The notes under the pieces: model-generated
Database searches by the model: none
Told to the model about the DNA's origin: nothing
The model's input: the letters and a program-made list of their open reading frames with translations, nothing else
In this document: in pieces, positions 1 through 7,327 of the stretch
How positions within the stretch are numbered: position 1 is the first letter of the stretch
Layout: each line of letters opens with the position of its first letter
NCBI GenBank assembly: GCA_964609655.1
Contig: CAZSUA010000050.1
Span: 1-24,064 of the forward strand
Origin: JBBRRP01 sp964609655
GTDB taxonomy: Bacteria > Myxococcota_A > Polyangia > Polyangiales > Polyangiaceae
Reading direction: 5' to 3'
Length of the DNA: 24,064 bases
Position numbers and translations under genes: made by a program

Positions 1-2
1 CC

Positions 3-3000
3 CTCCCAACGCGTCGTGCACCGATTCAGTTTCCCGCTGAATTGCCGATTTCGTCGCGGGTTACGGATATCGTGGCCGCTCTTGAGCGGCACCAAGTGGT
101 GATCGTGGTGGGCGCCACCGGGTCGGGGAAAACGACCCAGCTCCCCAAAGTCGCGCTCAAAATGGGGCGAGGCAGTGAGCAATTGATTGGCGTCACGCAA
201 CCACGCCGGATCGCGGCGACGAGCGTCGCCACCCGGGTTGCAAGTGAGCTCAACTGCGCGCTCGGCGCTGAGGTTGGCTACCAGATCCGTTTCGAAGACC
301 GAACGTCCAGAGACACCTGGGTCAAGTTCATGACGGACGGCATCTTACTAGCTGAAACCCAGGGCGATCCGCTGCTCCGTCGCTACGACACGCTCATCAT
401 CGACGAAGCACACGAGCGCAGCCTCACCATCGACTTTTTGCTCGGATGGTTGAAACGCATTCTGCCAGAACGCCCCGATCTAAAAGTGATCGTGAGTTCT
501 GCCACCATCGCCAGTGAACACTTCTCTGAATTCTTTGGCGGAGCGCCCGTGATCCAGGTAGAGGGCCGTACCTTCCCAGTGGAAGTCTTGTACGAACCAC
601 CCACCAAGGATTTCGACTTGCCAGAAGCGGTGGCCGAAGCGGTCGAGAATCTCACGACTCTTGATCCGCGTGGCGATATTTTGGTTTTTTTGCCGGGCGA
701 ACGCGAGATCCGAGAGAGCGAACAGGCTCTGCTGGCTAAGCGGCTCCGCCACACCGTGATTCAGCCGCTTTATTCGCGCCTTTCGCACGGAGAGCAGCGC
801 AAAATCTTCGAAAATATCACAGGCCGTCGCGTGATCTTAGCCACCAACGTGGCGGAAACATCACTCACGATTCCTGGCATTGTCTACGTCGTGGACACAG
901 GTGTTGCGCGCCTTTCCCGCTACGACCCACGCACCGGCATCACGCGCCTGCAAGTTGAAGGAATTTCACGCGCTAGCGCGGATCAAAGGAAGGGGCGCTG
1001 TGGCCGGGTTCGAGACGGCATCTGCGTGCGCTTGTACGACGAGCCCAATTTTGCGGCGCGGCCTGCTTTCACCGATCCGGAAATGAAACGAACCGGTCTA
1101 GCTGGTGTTATTCTGCGGATGAAGTCGCTTCACTTCGGCAATGTGGAGGATTTCCCATTTCTGGATCCACCCAACTCGCGTTCTATCGCGGAAGGCTATC
1201 GCGTCTTGCAAGAACTTGGCGCACTGAATGACGAACGTGAATTGACTCCACTGGGCGAGAAGCTGGCGCGCTTTCCGGTGGATCCGCGCATTGCGCGCAT
1301 GATCTTGGCGGGTGCGGAGCTCCAGTGTTTAGAAGAAATCATCATTTTAGCCGCAGCGCTCAACATCCAAGATCCGCGTGAGCGCCCGCGTGGTTTGGAG
1401 CCAAAGGCAGATCTCCTCCACAAGCGTTTCCGCGACGAAAGCTCCGATTTTACTGCGCTTTTGCGGCTTTGGGCCTTTTGCAAAGAGCACGAGGCCAAGA
1501 GCCTTTCCCAACTGCGACGCGCCTGCAAAGACAATTTTCTGTCATTCCTGCGTGTTCGCGAATGGGGCGAAGTGCATGCTCAACTGAAGGGCACGCTCCG
1601 GGAGCTCGATCTACCGCTTGGCGAACGACCGCCGAACGCATCGCGCGCACGTCGGAACGAGGCTCAGAGCCCCAAAGATCTCACGGGAGCGTTGCATCAA
1701 GCGTTGCTGAGCGGCCTGCTTTCTCGAACCGGGCAATGGAATCCCGAACATCGAGTGTATTTTGGCGCGCGCCAAACACGCTTCCAGCTGCACCCAGGTT
1801 CAACGCTCGCCAAGAAGCCGCCCGCTTGGGTGATGGCGTTTGAGCTAGTAGAAACAACGCAACTCTTTGCGCGCACCGTGGCCAAGGTGGAGCCCGAATG
1901 GCTCGCGCTCGCCGGCAGTCATTTGCTCAAGCGGAGCTACTCCGAACCGCATTGGTCCGAAAAGTCGGCGCGCGCTTCAGTGAAAGAACACGCCACACTG
2001 TTTGGCCTCTCCGTGCTTCGCGACAAGAGCGTGGATTACGCGAGCATCGCTCCCGATCGCGCGCGCAGCCTATTCATCGAGCACGCCCTCGTCCGCGGTG
2101 AATATCGGAGTTCCGGGGCGTTTCAGGCCAAAAATCAGCAGCTGCTCGAAGAGGTGGCGCGCCTCCGCGACAAGGCTCGGCAGAGTGACATGCTGGCCGA
2201 CGACGAACTCCTGTACGCCTTCTTCGATTCACGCATTCCGGAGTTCGTCGTGAACGGCAAGCTCTTTGAAAGCTGGCGTGTTGACGTCGAACAGACGGAT
2301 CCAAAGCTGTTGTTTTTGGCGCTCGAAGATGTTCTCGTAAGCGACCGCTCGCTCTCACCTGCTGACTACCCGGACAGCATCGAAGTGCACGGTGTGAAAA
2401 TCGCCACTGCGTACCGCTTTGATCCCGCTGCAGAAGACGACGGCGTCACACTCAACGTACCGCTTGCCCTCTTGCCGCAGTTGAGCGAAGAGCACTGGAC
2501 GATTCCCGCCTGGCGCGAGAAAAAAATCACTCGCCTGATCCAAGATCTTCCACGCGGTCTCCGACGCGATCTGGGCGCGGTGCCTGAGCTGGCAAGCAAA
2601 GTGGCCCAACAGGTGATCGCTGGCAAGGGCAACTTGCTCCGGGAGCTCGCGCGGGCGCTCTCCGCCGTCTCAGGTATCCCAATACCCGAAGCTGCCTTCT
2701 GCCCAGAAACCTTGCCCAGCTATTTGCGCTACAATTATCGAATTCTCGGCGCAAATGGCAATGTATTGGCCCAAAGTCGCGATCTTGAGTTGCTGCTACG
2801 CGAGCACTCCCCCCGTGCGCGCGAAGCATTCAAACAAAGCAAAACGGAAGGCACGTGGGAACAAACGGGCCTTCGTGCCTGGAGCTTTCCCGATCTACCA
2901 CCCTACGTCACATGTCGCGTGCAAGACACGGACCTTCGCTGTTATCCAGCACTCATCGACCGCCAAGATTCCGTGGAGCTCAAGCTCTTCGACACGCCCG

Positions 3001-3722
3001 CCACCGCAGCTCCCGAACATTATCGAGGCGTCCGACGCCTGCTGATGCTCGGAGCTCGCACGGCCTTGGCCTCACTCCTCAAGCAGGCCATGGCTCCACT
3101 CAAGCCGCAATTGAGTTTGCCTGCTGATCGCGCTGAGATGGAAGGCTTTCGGGATCAACTGCTGCTGCGCGTCGTCGAAGAAGCCTTTCGGCTTTCCGAA
3201 GGCAATGAGCTGCCCCGTTCGAGCACGGCCTTCGCGGCATTGGTTGCCGGTGGCACGCCACGTCTGGTGCCCTGCTACGAGGCGCTCCTGAAAGCCCTCA
3301 AGGCAACCGCCGTTGAGTTGGATAAAACCCTGCGAGCACTCGCCACAGCCGCGAAACAACCGAGCGGCACCGCAGCTATCCAGGACATCCAAAACCACTT
3401 GCAGTACTTGTTGCCAAGCGACCTCTTGCTTCACGAGGGAACGACACGGTTGGAACAATTTCCACGCTACTTACGTGCGGGCCAAGCTCGGCTGGCCCGG
3501 GCGCTCACCGATCCACGAAAGGACGCGCTCAAAGCGGCACCCTTCACGCCTATCTGGCTTGATTTCCTGGCCAAATCAGCCGCCGCTCGCGACCCGGCGC
3601 TCGCCCGCGAGTTACGCTGGGCACTCGAAGAATTGCGCGTGTCGATATTTGCTCCCGAGTTGAAGCCGGTTCAGCCACTGGCTATTGCGGCAGCTGCACT
3701 GCGCGTGAAGGAGCTGGGGTGA
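3..3722 (+). CDS. hrpA: ATP-dependent RNA helicase HrpA (DEAH box), 5' end cut by the window
   Basis: DEAH-box RNA helicase of the HrpA family, expected to unwind or remodel RNA in the cytoplasm using NTPs. Visible motifs: Walker A GATGSGKT from nt 111, DEAH at nt 402-413, SSATI (motif III), FLPGEREI, the TNVAETSLTIPG stretch, and motif VI QRKGRCGR at nt 984-1007. HA2/OB-fold sequence and a long DUF3418-like C-terminus follow. The first possible start in the window is a TTG at 42, but the frame stays open to nt 3. The residues before it (RRAPIQFPAELP) match the conserved segment preceding the helicase core in HrpA, so the true start lies upstream. About 1239 residues are visible, and E. coli HrpA is about 1300. 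It ends with TGA at 3720-3722. Identification is secure; the biological substrate is not known from sequence. Confidence 0.96.
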   Translation, partial: LPTRRAPIQFPAELPISSRVTDIVAALERHQVVIVVGATGSGKTTQLPKVALKMGRGSEQLIGVTQPRRIAATSVATRVASELNCALGAEVGYQIRFEDRTSRDTWVKFMTDGILLAETQGDPLLRRYDTLIIDEAHERSLTIDFLLGWLKRILPERPDLKVIVSSATIASEHFSEFFGGAPVIQVEGRTFPVEVLYEPPTKDFDLPEAVAEAVENLTTLDPRGDILVFLPGEREIRESEQALLAKRLRHTVIQPLYSRLSHGEQRKIFENITGRRVILATNVAETSLTIPGIVYVVDTGVARLSRYDPRTGITRLQVEGISRASADQRKGRCGRVRDGICVRLYDEPNFAARPAFTDPEMKRTGLAGVILRMKSLHFGNVEDFPFLDPPNSRSIAEGYRVLQELGALNDERELTPLGEKLARFPVDPRIARMILAGAELQCLEEIIILAAALNIQDPRERPRGLEPKADLLHKRFRDESSDFTALLRLWAFCKEHEAKSLSQLRRACKDNFLSFLRVREWGEVHAQLKGTLRELDLPLGERPPNASRARRNEAQSPKDLTGALHQALLSGLLSRTGQWNPEHRVYFGARQTRFQLHPGSTLAKKPPAWVMAFELVETTQLFARTVAKVEPEWLALAGSHLLKRSYSEPHWSEKSARASVKEHATLFGLSVLRDKSVDYASIAPDRARSLFIEHALVRGEYRSSGAFQAKNQQLLEEVARLRDKARQSDMLADDELLYAFFDSRIPEFVVNGKLFESWRVDVEQTDPKLLFLALEDVLVSDRSLSPADYPDSIEVHGVKIATAYRFDPAAEDDGVTLNVPLALLPQLSEEHWTIPAWREKKITRLIQDLPRGLRRDLGAVPELASKVAQQVIAGKGNLLRELARALSAVSGIPIPEAAFCPETLPSYLRYNYRILGANGNVLAQSRDLELLLREHSPRAREAFKQSKTEGTWEQTGLRAWSFPDLPPYVTCRVQDTDLRCYPALIDRQDSVELKLFDTPATAAPEHYRGVRRLLMLGARTALASLLKQAMAPLKPQLSLPADRAEMEGFRDQLLLRVVEEAFRLSEGNELPRSSTAFAALVAGGTPRLVPCYEALLKALKATAVELDKTLRALATAAKQPSGTAAIQDIQNHLQYLLPSDLLLHEGTTRLEQFPRYLRAGQARLARALTDPRKDALKAAPFTPIWLDFLAKSAAARDPALARELRWALEELRVSIFAPELKPVQPLAIAAAALRVKELG

Positions 3723-3732
3723 AGGGAGCTCG

Positions 3733-3755
3733 CTTGAGGCGCGCGCGCGCTCAAG
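3733..3755 (+). terminator. Possible hairpin just after hrpA
   Basis: CTTGAG (3733-3738) and CTCAAG (3750-3755) are perfect inverted repeats around an 11-base GC alternation that can also pair with itself. The hairpin begins about 10 bases after the hrpA stop. The sequence after it is A-rich (GAAAAACC) with no T run on the plus strand, so it is at best a weak plus-strand terminator. It may only stabilise the hrpA 3' end. Confidence 0.35.
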
Positions 3756-3781
3756 GCCGAAAAACCCTCGATACGTCCGCG

Positions 3782-3812
3782 GTTGGCCAACAGTCAACCC
3801 TACAGGTTGACA
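3782..3812 (+). promoter_or_regulatory. Dyad-rich candidate operator/promoter of the toxin-antitoxin pair
   Basis: Two perfect dyads lie side by side: GTTGGCCAAC (3782-3791) and GTCAACC-ctaca-GGTTGAC (3793-3811). Both use the same GGTTG/CAACC half-site, so about four half-sites fall within 30 bases. A consensus -35 hexamer TTGACA occupies 3807-3812, inside the second dyad. I could not find a convincing -10 at normal spacing. The site is 34 bases before the toxin ATG. Toxin-antitoxin operons are usually repressed by their own complex binding such repeats, so an autoregulatory operator is the natural reading. Seen: repeats and hexamer. Inferred: repression. Confidence 0.55.
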
Positions 3813-3845
3813 ATTTCTGGTCAGCTGCCATCGTGCTGTCATTAG

Positions 3846-4139
3846 ATGATCGACGTCGTTCGGATTTCCCGCGAAGCTCGGAAGCAACTTGCTCGATTGC
3901 CGAAGCATATCCTGCAGAACTTCATGGCGTGGGTGGAAATCATTGAATTGAGTGGCCTTGAAGGAGCAAGAAAGATCCCAGGTTACAACGATGAAGCGCT
4001 GCGAGGCGAACGCAAAGGGCAGTCCTCGGTTCGCCTGAGTCGGGCGTACCGTGCCTTTTACCGCATAGAAAAAGACACGGACGGTCGCGATGTCATCGAG
4101 TTCATTCTGGTTCTGGAGGTAAACAAACATGAGTACTAA
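3846..4139 (+). CDS. RelE/HigB-type mRNA interferase toxin of a type II toxin-antitoxin pair
   Basis: A 97-residue protein of the RelE/ParE fold class. An N-terminal SREARKQLARLPKHI helix is followed by RKIPGYNDEALRG, then the basic core ERKGQSSVRLSRAYRAFYRI and a terminal EFILVLEVNKHEY strand. This order of basic residues, aromatics and a C-terminal xVNKHxY is typical of RelE-like toxins that cut mRNA on the ribosome. Size fits the family. The start is ATG 3846; the bases just before it (GTGCTGTCATTAG) show no Shine-Dalgarno, which would keep toxin translation low. The 3' end overlaps the antitoxin by 11 bases. Toxin-first order matches HigBA rather than classic RelBE. Base composition is more A/T-rich than the flanking genes by eye, which is compatible with transfer. 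RNase activity and target are inferred from the family. Confidence 0.85.
   Translation: MIDVVRISREARKQLARLPKHILQNFMAWVEIIELSGLEGARKIPGYNDEALRGERKGQSSVRLSRAYRAFYRIEKDTDGRDVIEFILVLEVNKHEY
4115..4120 (+). promoter_or_regulatory. Strong Shine-Dalgarno for the antitoxin, inside the toxin gene
   Basis: GGAGGT lies 8 bases before the antitoxin ATG at 4129, within the last codons of the toxin. This near-perfect site contrasts with the missing one before the toxin. It fixes the antitoxin start and predicts antitoxin excess from one transcript. Confidence 0.8.
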
Positions 4140-4455
4140 GAAAGCTGAGATCCAAAAGCAAACCCGGCAATTCTTGCAGAAATTGAACGGGGGCCAGCTA
4201 ACGTTTGGTCAACTCCTGACGGCGATTCGGGAAGCCGAAGAAGTTAGCCTCGCAACCTTTGCGGAGCGTCTGGACATCTCTCGTCAGCACCTGCATCAAA
4301 TCGAAAACGGTGCAAAAGGTGTCAGCCCAGAGCGCGCGCTTCAATTTGCTCGGACGCTCAAGCACAGCGAGCTACTTTTCGTGAAACTGGCGCTGCAAGA
4401 CCTAGTTGATGATGCTGGATTGAAAGCCACGGTAGAGCTGAAGACGGCGTCGTAG
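4129..4455 (+). CDS. XRE-family helix-turn-helix antitoxin
   Basis: A 108-residue protein with a Cro/C1-type helix-turn-helix from about residue 25 to 80. LTFGQLLTAIREAEE is followed by LATFAERLDISRQHLHQIE, where the turn and the recognition helix (SRQHLHQIENG) are clear. The N-terminus is lysine- and glutamine-rich and probably flexible. It should neutralise the upstream toxin and, with it, bind the dyads at 3782-3811 to repress the operon. The start is ATG 4129 with GGAGGT 8 bases upstream. The overlap with the toxin stop suggests coupled translation. Fusion of the HTH to the antitoxin function is usual for HigA-like proteins; the toxin-binding part is not obvious and may be the C-terminal third. 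Confident as XRE regulator; the antitoxin role rests on context. Confidence 0.85.
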   Translation: MSTKKAEIQKQTRQFLQKLNGGQLTFGQLLTAIREAEEVSLATFAERLDISRQHLHQIENGAKGVSPERALQFARTLKHSELLFVKLALQDLVDDAGLKATVELKTAS

Positions 4456-4461
4456 GGCACT

Positions 4462-4495
4462 GAGGGGGACTCACCCCCTCCAGGGGCCCAGCCCC
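4462..4495 (+). terminator. Tandem terminator-like hairpins after the toxin-antitoxin pair
   Basis: GAGGGGG (4462-4468) pairs with CCCCCTC (4474-4480) over a 5-base loop, and GGGGC (4483-4487) pairs with GCCCC (4491-4495) over a 3-base loop. The first begins 6 bases after the antitoxin stop. The following sequence is AATTTA, a poor U tract, so termination may be partial or Rho-assisted. Confidence 0.5.
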
Positions 4496-4533
4496 AATTT
4501 ACCCCGCACTGCACCGGCCGCGCTAACCAAGAG

Positions 4534-4602
4534 CCAGTTGCAGTGATACCTGAACGGCTCCCGCCAACTTGATTGGCGCGGAGCCCTACGCCAGTCAACT
4601 GG
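4534..4602. repeat. Nested inverted repeat with a 12-bp stem-loop
   Basis: An inner hairpin at 4556-4585 is formed by GGCTCC-CGCCAA, loop CTTGA, then TTGGCG-C-GGAGCC. That gives twelve base pairs with one bulged C at 4579. It is framed by a 7-bp outer repeat, CCAGTTG at 4534-4540 and CAACTGG at 4596-4602. The structure ends about 90 bases before the likely start of the VWA lipoprotein gene. No T run follows on either strand, so a simple terminator is not favoured. It could be a structured 5' leader, a REP-like element or a recombination scar. The role is unknown. Confidence 0.6.
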
Positions 4603-4692
4603 GTTGTCAGAGCCTACCCTGGCCACCATTGAACTCTTTCGAGCGTTGTGGAGGCACGCGCCTCGGAACGGATCGTGCTCTTAGCACGTGCC

Positions 4693-7038
4693 ATGAGACA
4701 TCCATGGAGTCGTCTACGCCGTTACAGCGTTCGTTCGCAACGAGGGTCTGCCATAGCGCTCTTAGGGTCGGTATTGGTGAGCGCTTGTTTGGAGCGGCCA
4801 GTGGCACAACCCATTCCACACACGACCAATCTGTTCATCGACGACGTTCCCACGCGTCGCGTGAACAAGATCGATCTGCTATTCGTGATTGATAACTCGC
4901 AATCCATGGCGGATAAGCAACAGATGCTGAAGCTGGCAGTGCCAGGGTTTCTGGAGCGGCTGGTGAATCCTAGTTGTGTTTCGGTGGCGGAGCCGAGTTT
5001 GCAGAAACCTGCGGCTCCGCGCGCCCCGTTCTGTGAGCCCGGATTTCAGCGAGAATTTGAGCCGATCGAGGATATTCATGTGGGGATTATTTCATCGAGC
5101 TTGGGCGGTCCGAAAGGCACGCTCTGCGCTCAGGAGGCCTTCAATGATCACGCCCATTTGATCCCGACGGTCCGCCCCAACGTGGCAAGCTATGCGGGGC
5201 TGGGGTTCTGGGCCTGGGATCCAAAGGCTCGGAGCGCACCGCCCGGGGAAGCCGACTTGAGTCGGTTGGTGAGTGACTTCAGTCAAGGAGTCGCGAGTGT
5301 GGGGGAGACCGGCTGTGGCTTCGAAGCACCGCTTGAAGCCTGGTATCGGTTCTTGATCGATCCTGAGCCGTACCAAACGCTCGAAGTGCAGGCGGGAAAG
5401 ATCGTCAAGCTGGGTATCGATGAAGAGCTGCTCGCACAGCGTAAGGCCTTTCTTCGACCGGATTCGTTGGTGGCGATTGTGATGCTCACCGACGAGAATG
5501 ATTGCTCCGCATTGGACGAAGGGCTGGGGTGGCTAGTGGGCGCTCAATCCTTCCAGTTGGAAGGGGCGAACGTATCCAAGATCCCGCGCGGGACAACTGC
5601 CTGTGCGAGCGATCCCGACAGTGTCTGTTGTCGGAGTTGCGGACTCCCAGCGGAGACACCCGCTAACTGTGTGCCTGTGGCCAAGGATCCGGCTTGCCAA
5701 GCAGAACAGAAGGATCCGCCCAATCTCCGCTGTTTCGATCAGAAGCGCCGCTTCGGTTTGGCCTTCCTGCAGCCTACGTCGCGCTATGTGGATGCCTTGA
5801 AGAGCCCAACCGTTCTCAATCGAGCGGGCGCCTCAGTGAAAAACCCGCTGTTTGCCCAAGTTACCGCCCGTGGGGAACCGCGGCGCGCTCGGGACGTGGT
5901 GTTTTTGGCGGGCATCGTGGGTGTTCCCTGGCAGGATCTGGCAACGGACGAGAGTCTGAATCAGCCAGACGAACTGAGCTATTTGAGTGCGGCCGAGCTC
6001 AGGGACAAGGGCTTGTGGTCAAACCTAGTGGGCGATCGCGAGAGCGGAGCCCGAGCTCGCGACCCCTTGTTAACAGAAAGCATCGAGCCGCGTTCGGGCA
6101 CCCATCCGCGCACAGGAGAAGCCTTAGTCTCTGCTGATTCACTCAACCCGCAGGCCAATTCCATCAACGGTCATGAATATCACAGCGACGGCACGGACCT
6201 TCAATATGCGTGCGTGTTCAATCTGCCTGAAAAACAGCGTGATTGCAGTGTGGCCCAAGGCGCTGCTTGTGATTGTGGGCAGGCTCCTTCCAACGAGCGG
6301 AGCTCAGCCGCGATTCTGAGCACCGTGCAAGGCGAGAACCGTTCGCTCTGTCAGCCCGAGGGAGGGGGCCCGGCGCAGACGACTCAATTCCAAGCGAAGG
6401 CGTATCCAGGTGGGCGTTTGTTGGAAGTGCTGAAAGGGAGTGGCGACAGTGGTGTGGTGGCCTCTATCTGTCCAAAGGTCACGAGTGGGCAGGCCACGCT
6501 TCCAAACTATGGCTACAATCCCGCGCTCTCAGCGATTGTTGAGCGCTTCGGAGAGAAGCTGAGGGGGCAATGTTTACCACGAAAACTGACTCTAGATCCT
6601 GCTGGGCATCTCCCGTGTCGGGTCGTCGAGGCCAGCTCAGATCCCGCGCCTACGGGTTGCCAGTGCGGGCCAGGTCGGCACGTTTTGAATGTTGGCGCCA
6701 ATGCTCAGAATCGAAACCTCAGCAATCTTGTGATTGCGCGGCTTAAGAAGAAAGAGGCGTGTGGCGTGCTTGGCGCTCCGAGCTGTGAGTCGGTCTGCCT
6801 GTGTGAGGTCGAAGAGACACGCGACCCGCGCTGTCTGTCGGAAACGAGCCAACCTGAGGGCTTATCGGGTTACTGCTACGTGGACCCCGAGAAACACCTG
6901 GGAAGCCCGGCGCTGGTGGCGCAATGCCCGGCCAATCAGCGTCAAGTACTCAGGTTCGTGGGCGAGGATCTGCCAAAAGCCGAGTCGAATCTGTTCTATG
7001 CATGCGCAGGCGATGTTGCTGGGCACGACGATCAATAG
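4693..7038 (+). CDS. Cys-rich secreted lipoprotein with a von Willebrand factor A domain
   Basis: The frame opens at GTG 4648, but ATG 4693 is preferred. It gives a proper lipoprotein signal peptide: an arginine-rich n-region, a short hydrophobic stretch AIALLGSVL, then lipobox VSAC with Cys32. The mature protein (about 750 of 781 residues) would be membrane-anchored. A VWA domain begins near residue 60 with IDLLFVIDNSQSM, the MIDAS DxSxS being residues 67-71, and a later strand reads VAIVMLTDENDC. The rest is rich in cysteine (SVCCRSCG, CDCG, CQCG, CESVCLC), suggesting a disulfide-stabilised exported protein. Proteins with this DNSQSM layout are, as far as I recall, frequent in Myxococcota, usually without assigned function. 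No good Shine-Dalgarno precedes 4693; GGAGG at 4650-4654 is too far. Ligand and role are unknown. Confidence 0.85.
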   Translation: MRHPWSRLRRYSVRSQRGSAIALLGSVLVSACLERPVAQPIPHTTNLFIDDVPTRRVNKIDLLFVIDNSQSMADKQQMLKLAVPGFLERLVNPSCVSVAEPSLQKPAAPRAPFCEPGFQREFEPIEDIHVGIISSSLGGPKGTLCAQEAFNDHAHLIPTVRPNVASYAGLGFWAWDPKARSAPPGEADLSRLVSDFSQGVASVGETGCGFEAPLEAWYRFLIDPEPYQTLEVQAGKIVKLGIDEELLAQRKAFLRPDSLVAIVMLTDENDCSALDEGLGWLVGAQSFQLEGANVSKIPRGTTACASDPDSVCCRSCGLPAETPANCVPVAKDPACQAEQKDPPNLRCFDQKRRFGLAFLQPTSRYVDALKSPTVLNRAGASVKNPLFAQVTARGEPRRARDVVFLAGIVGVPWQDLATDESLNQPDELSYLSAAELRDKGLWSNLVGDRESGARARDPLLTESIEPRSGTHPRTGEALVSADSLNPQANSINGHEYHSDGTDLQYACVFNLPEKQRDCSVAQGAACDCGQAPSNERSSAAILSTVQGENRSLCQPEGGGPAQTTQFQAKAYPGGRLLEVLKGSGDSGVVASICPKVTSGQATLPNYGYNPALSAIVERFGEKLRGQCLPRKLTLDPAGHLPCRVVEASSDPAPTGCQCGPGRHVLNVGANAQNRNLSNLVIARLKKKEACGVLGAPSCESVCLCEVEETRDPRCLSETSQPEGLSGYCYVDPEKHLGSPALVAQCPANQRQVLRFVGEDLPKAESNLFYACAGDVAGHDDQ

Positions 7039-7327
7039 GCGTGGGCAGGGCCGAGCACCGCGGGGACCTCGGGGTCGGGCAAGACTTTCAGCAGCTGGGC
7101 AAACTGCAGCGCCGTGACGGGCGGCGTTCACGTGGCAAAACAGATAGTAAGCATGCTTACTATCTGTTTCCATCACAGAATCCCTTCCCCCCTGGGCGTC
7201 CCTCCGATCGCGCCATTTCAGGTTGATGGCCTGCGCGAATTGTTGGGCCTTGGGATCGAGTTGGGAACGTGATGGAGACGCGGGCGTCGATGAAGAGTTT
7301 TCGCTCGAAAAGAGGAGAACAAGGCCT
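7039..7327. other. Convergent intergenic gap
   Basis: This 289-base gap lies between the VWA gene (plus) and glmU (minus). Apart from the 32-bp palindrome at 7138-7169 I recognise no gene. A short minus-strand frame, open only from about 7127 to a TGA at 7032-7034, reads protein-like (VTALQFAQLLKVLPDPEV). It has no start codon I trust and is interrupted by a stop at 7128-7130, so it could be a remnant or chance. Confidence 0.5.
7138..7169. repeat. Perfect 32-bp palindrome
   Basis: The arm AAACAGATAGTAAGCA (7138-7153) is followed immediately by its exact reverse complement (7154-7169), with no spacer. It is far more A/T-rich than its surroundings and lies between the 3' ends of converging genes. 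As RNA it would form a stem ending in UUU on the plus strand and a matching UUUU on the minus strand, so a bidirectional terminator is plausible. A protein-binding site or mobile-element end is also possible. Confidence 0.8.

Noticed and set aside
3719..3946. Short plus-strand frame between hrpA and the toxin
   Set aside because: It has no ribosome site, runs through the dyad region and overlaps the toxin in another frame.
4520..4607. Integron attC-like site beside the toxin-antitoxin pair
   Set aside because: The nested repeats suggest it and such pairs occur in cassettes, but neither a GTTRRRY nor an RYYYAAC core is found at the expected ends.
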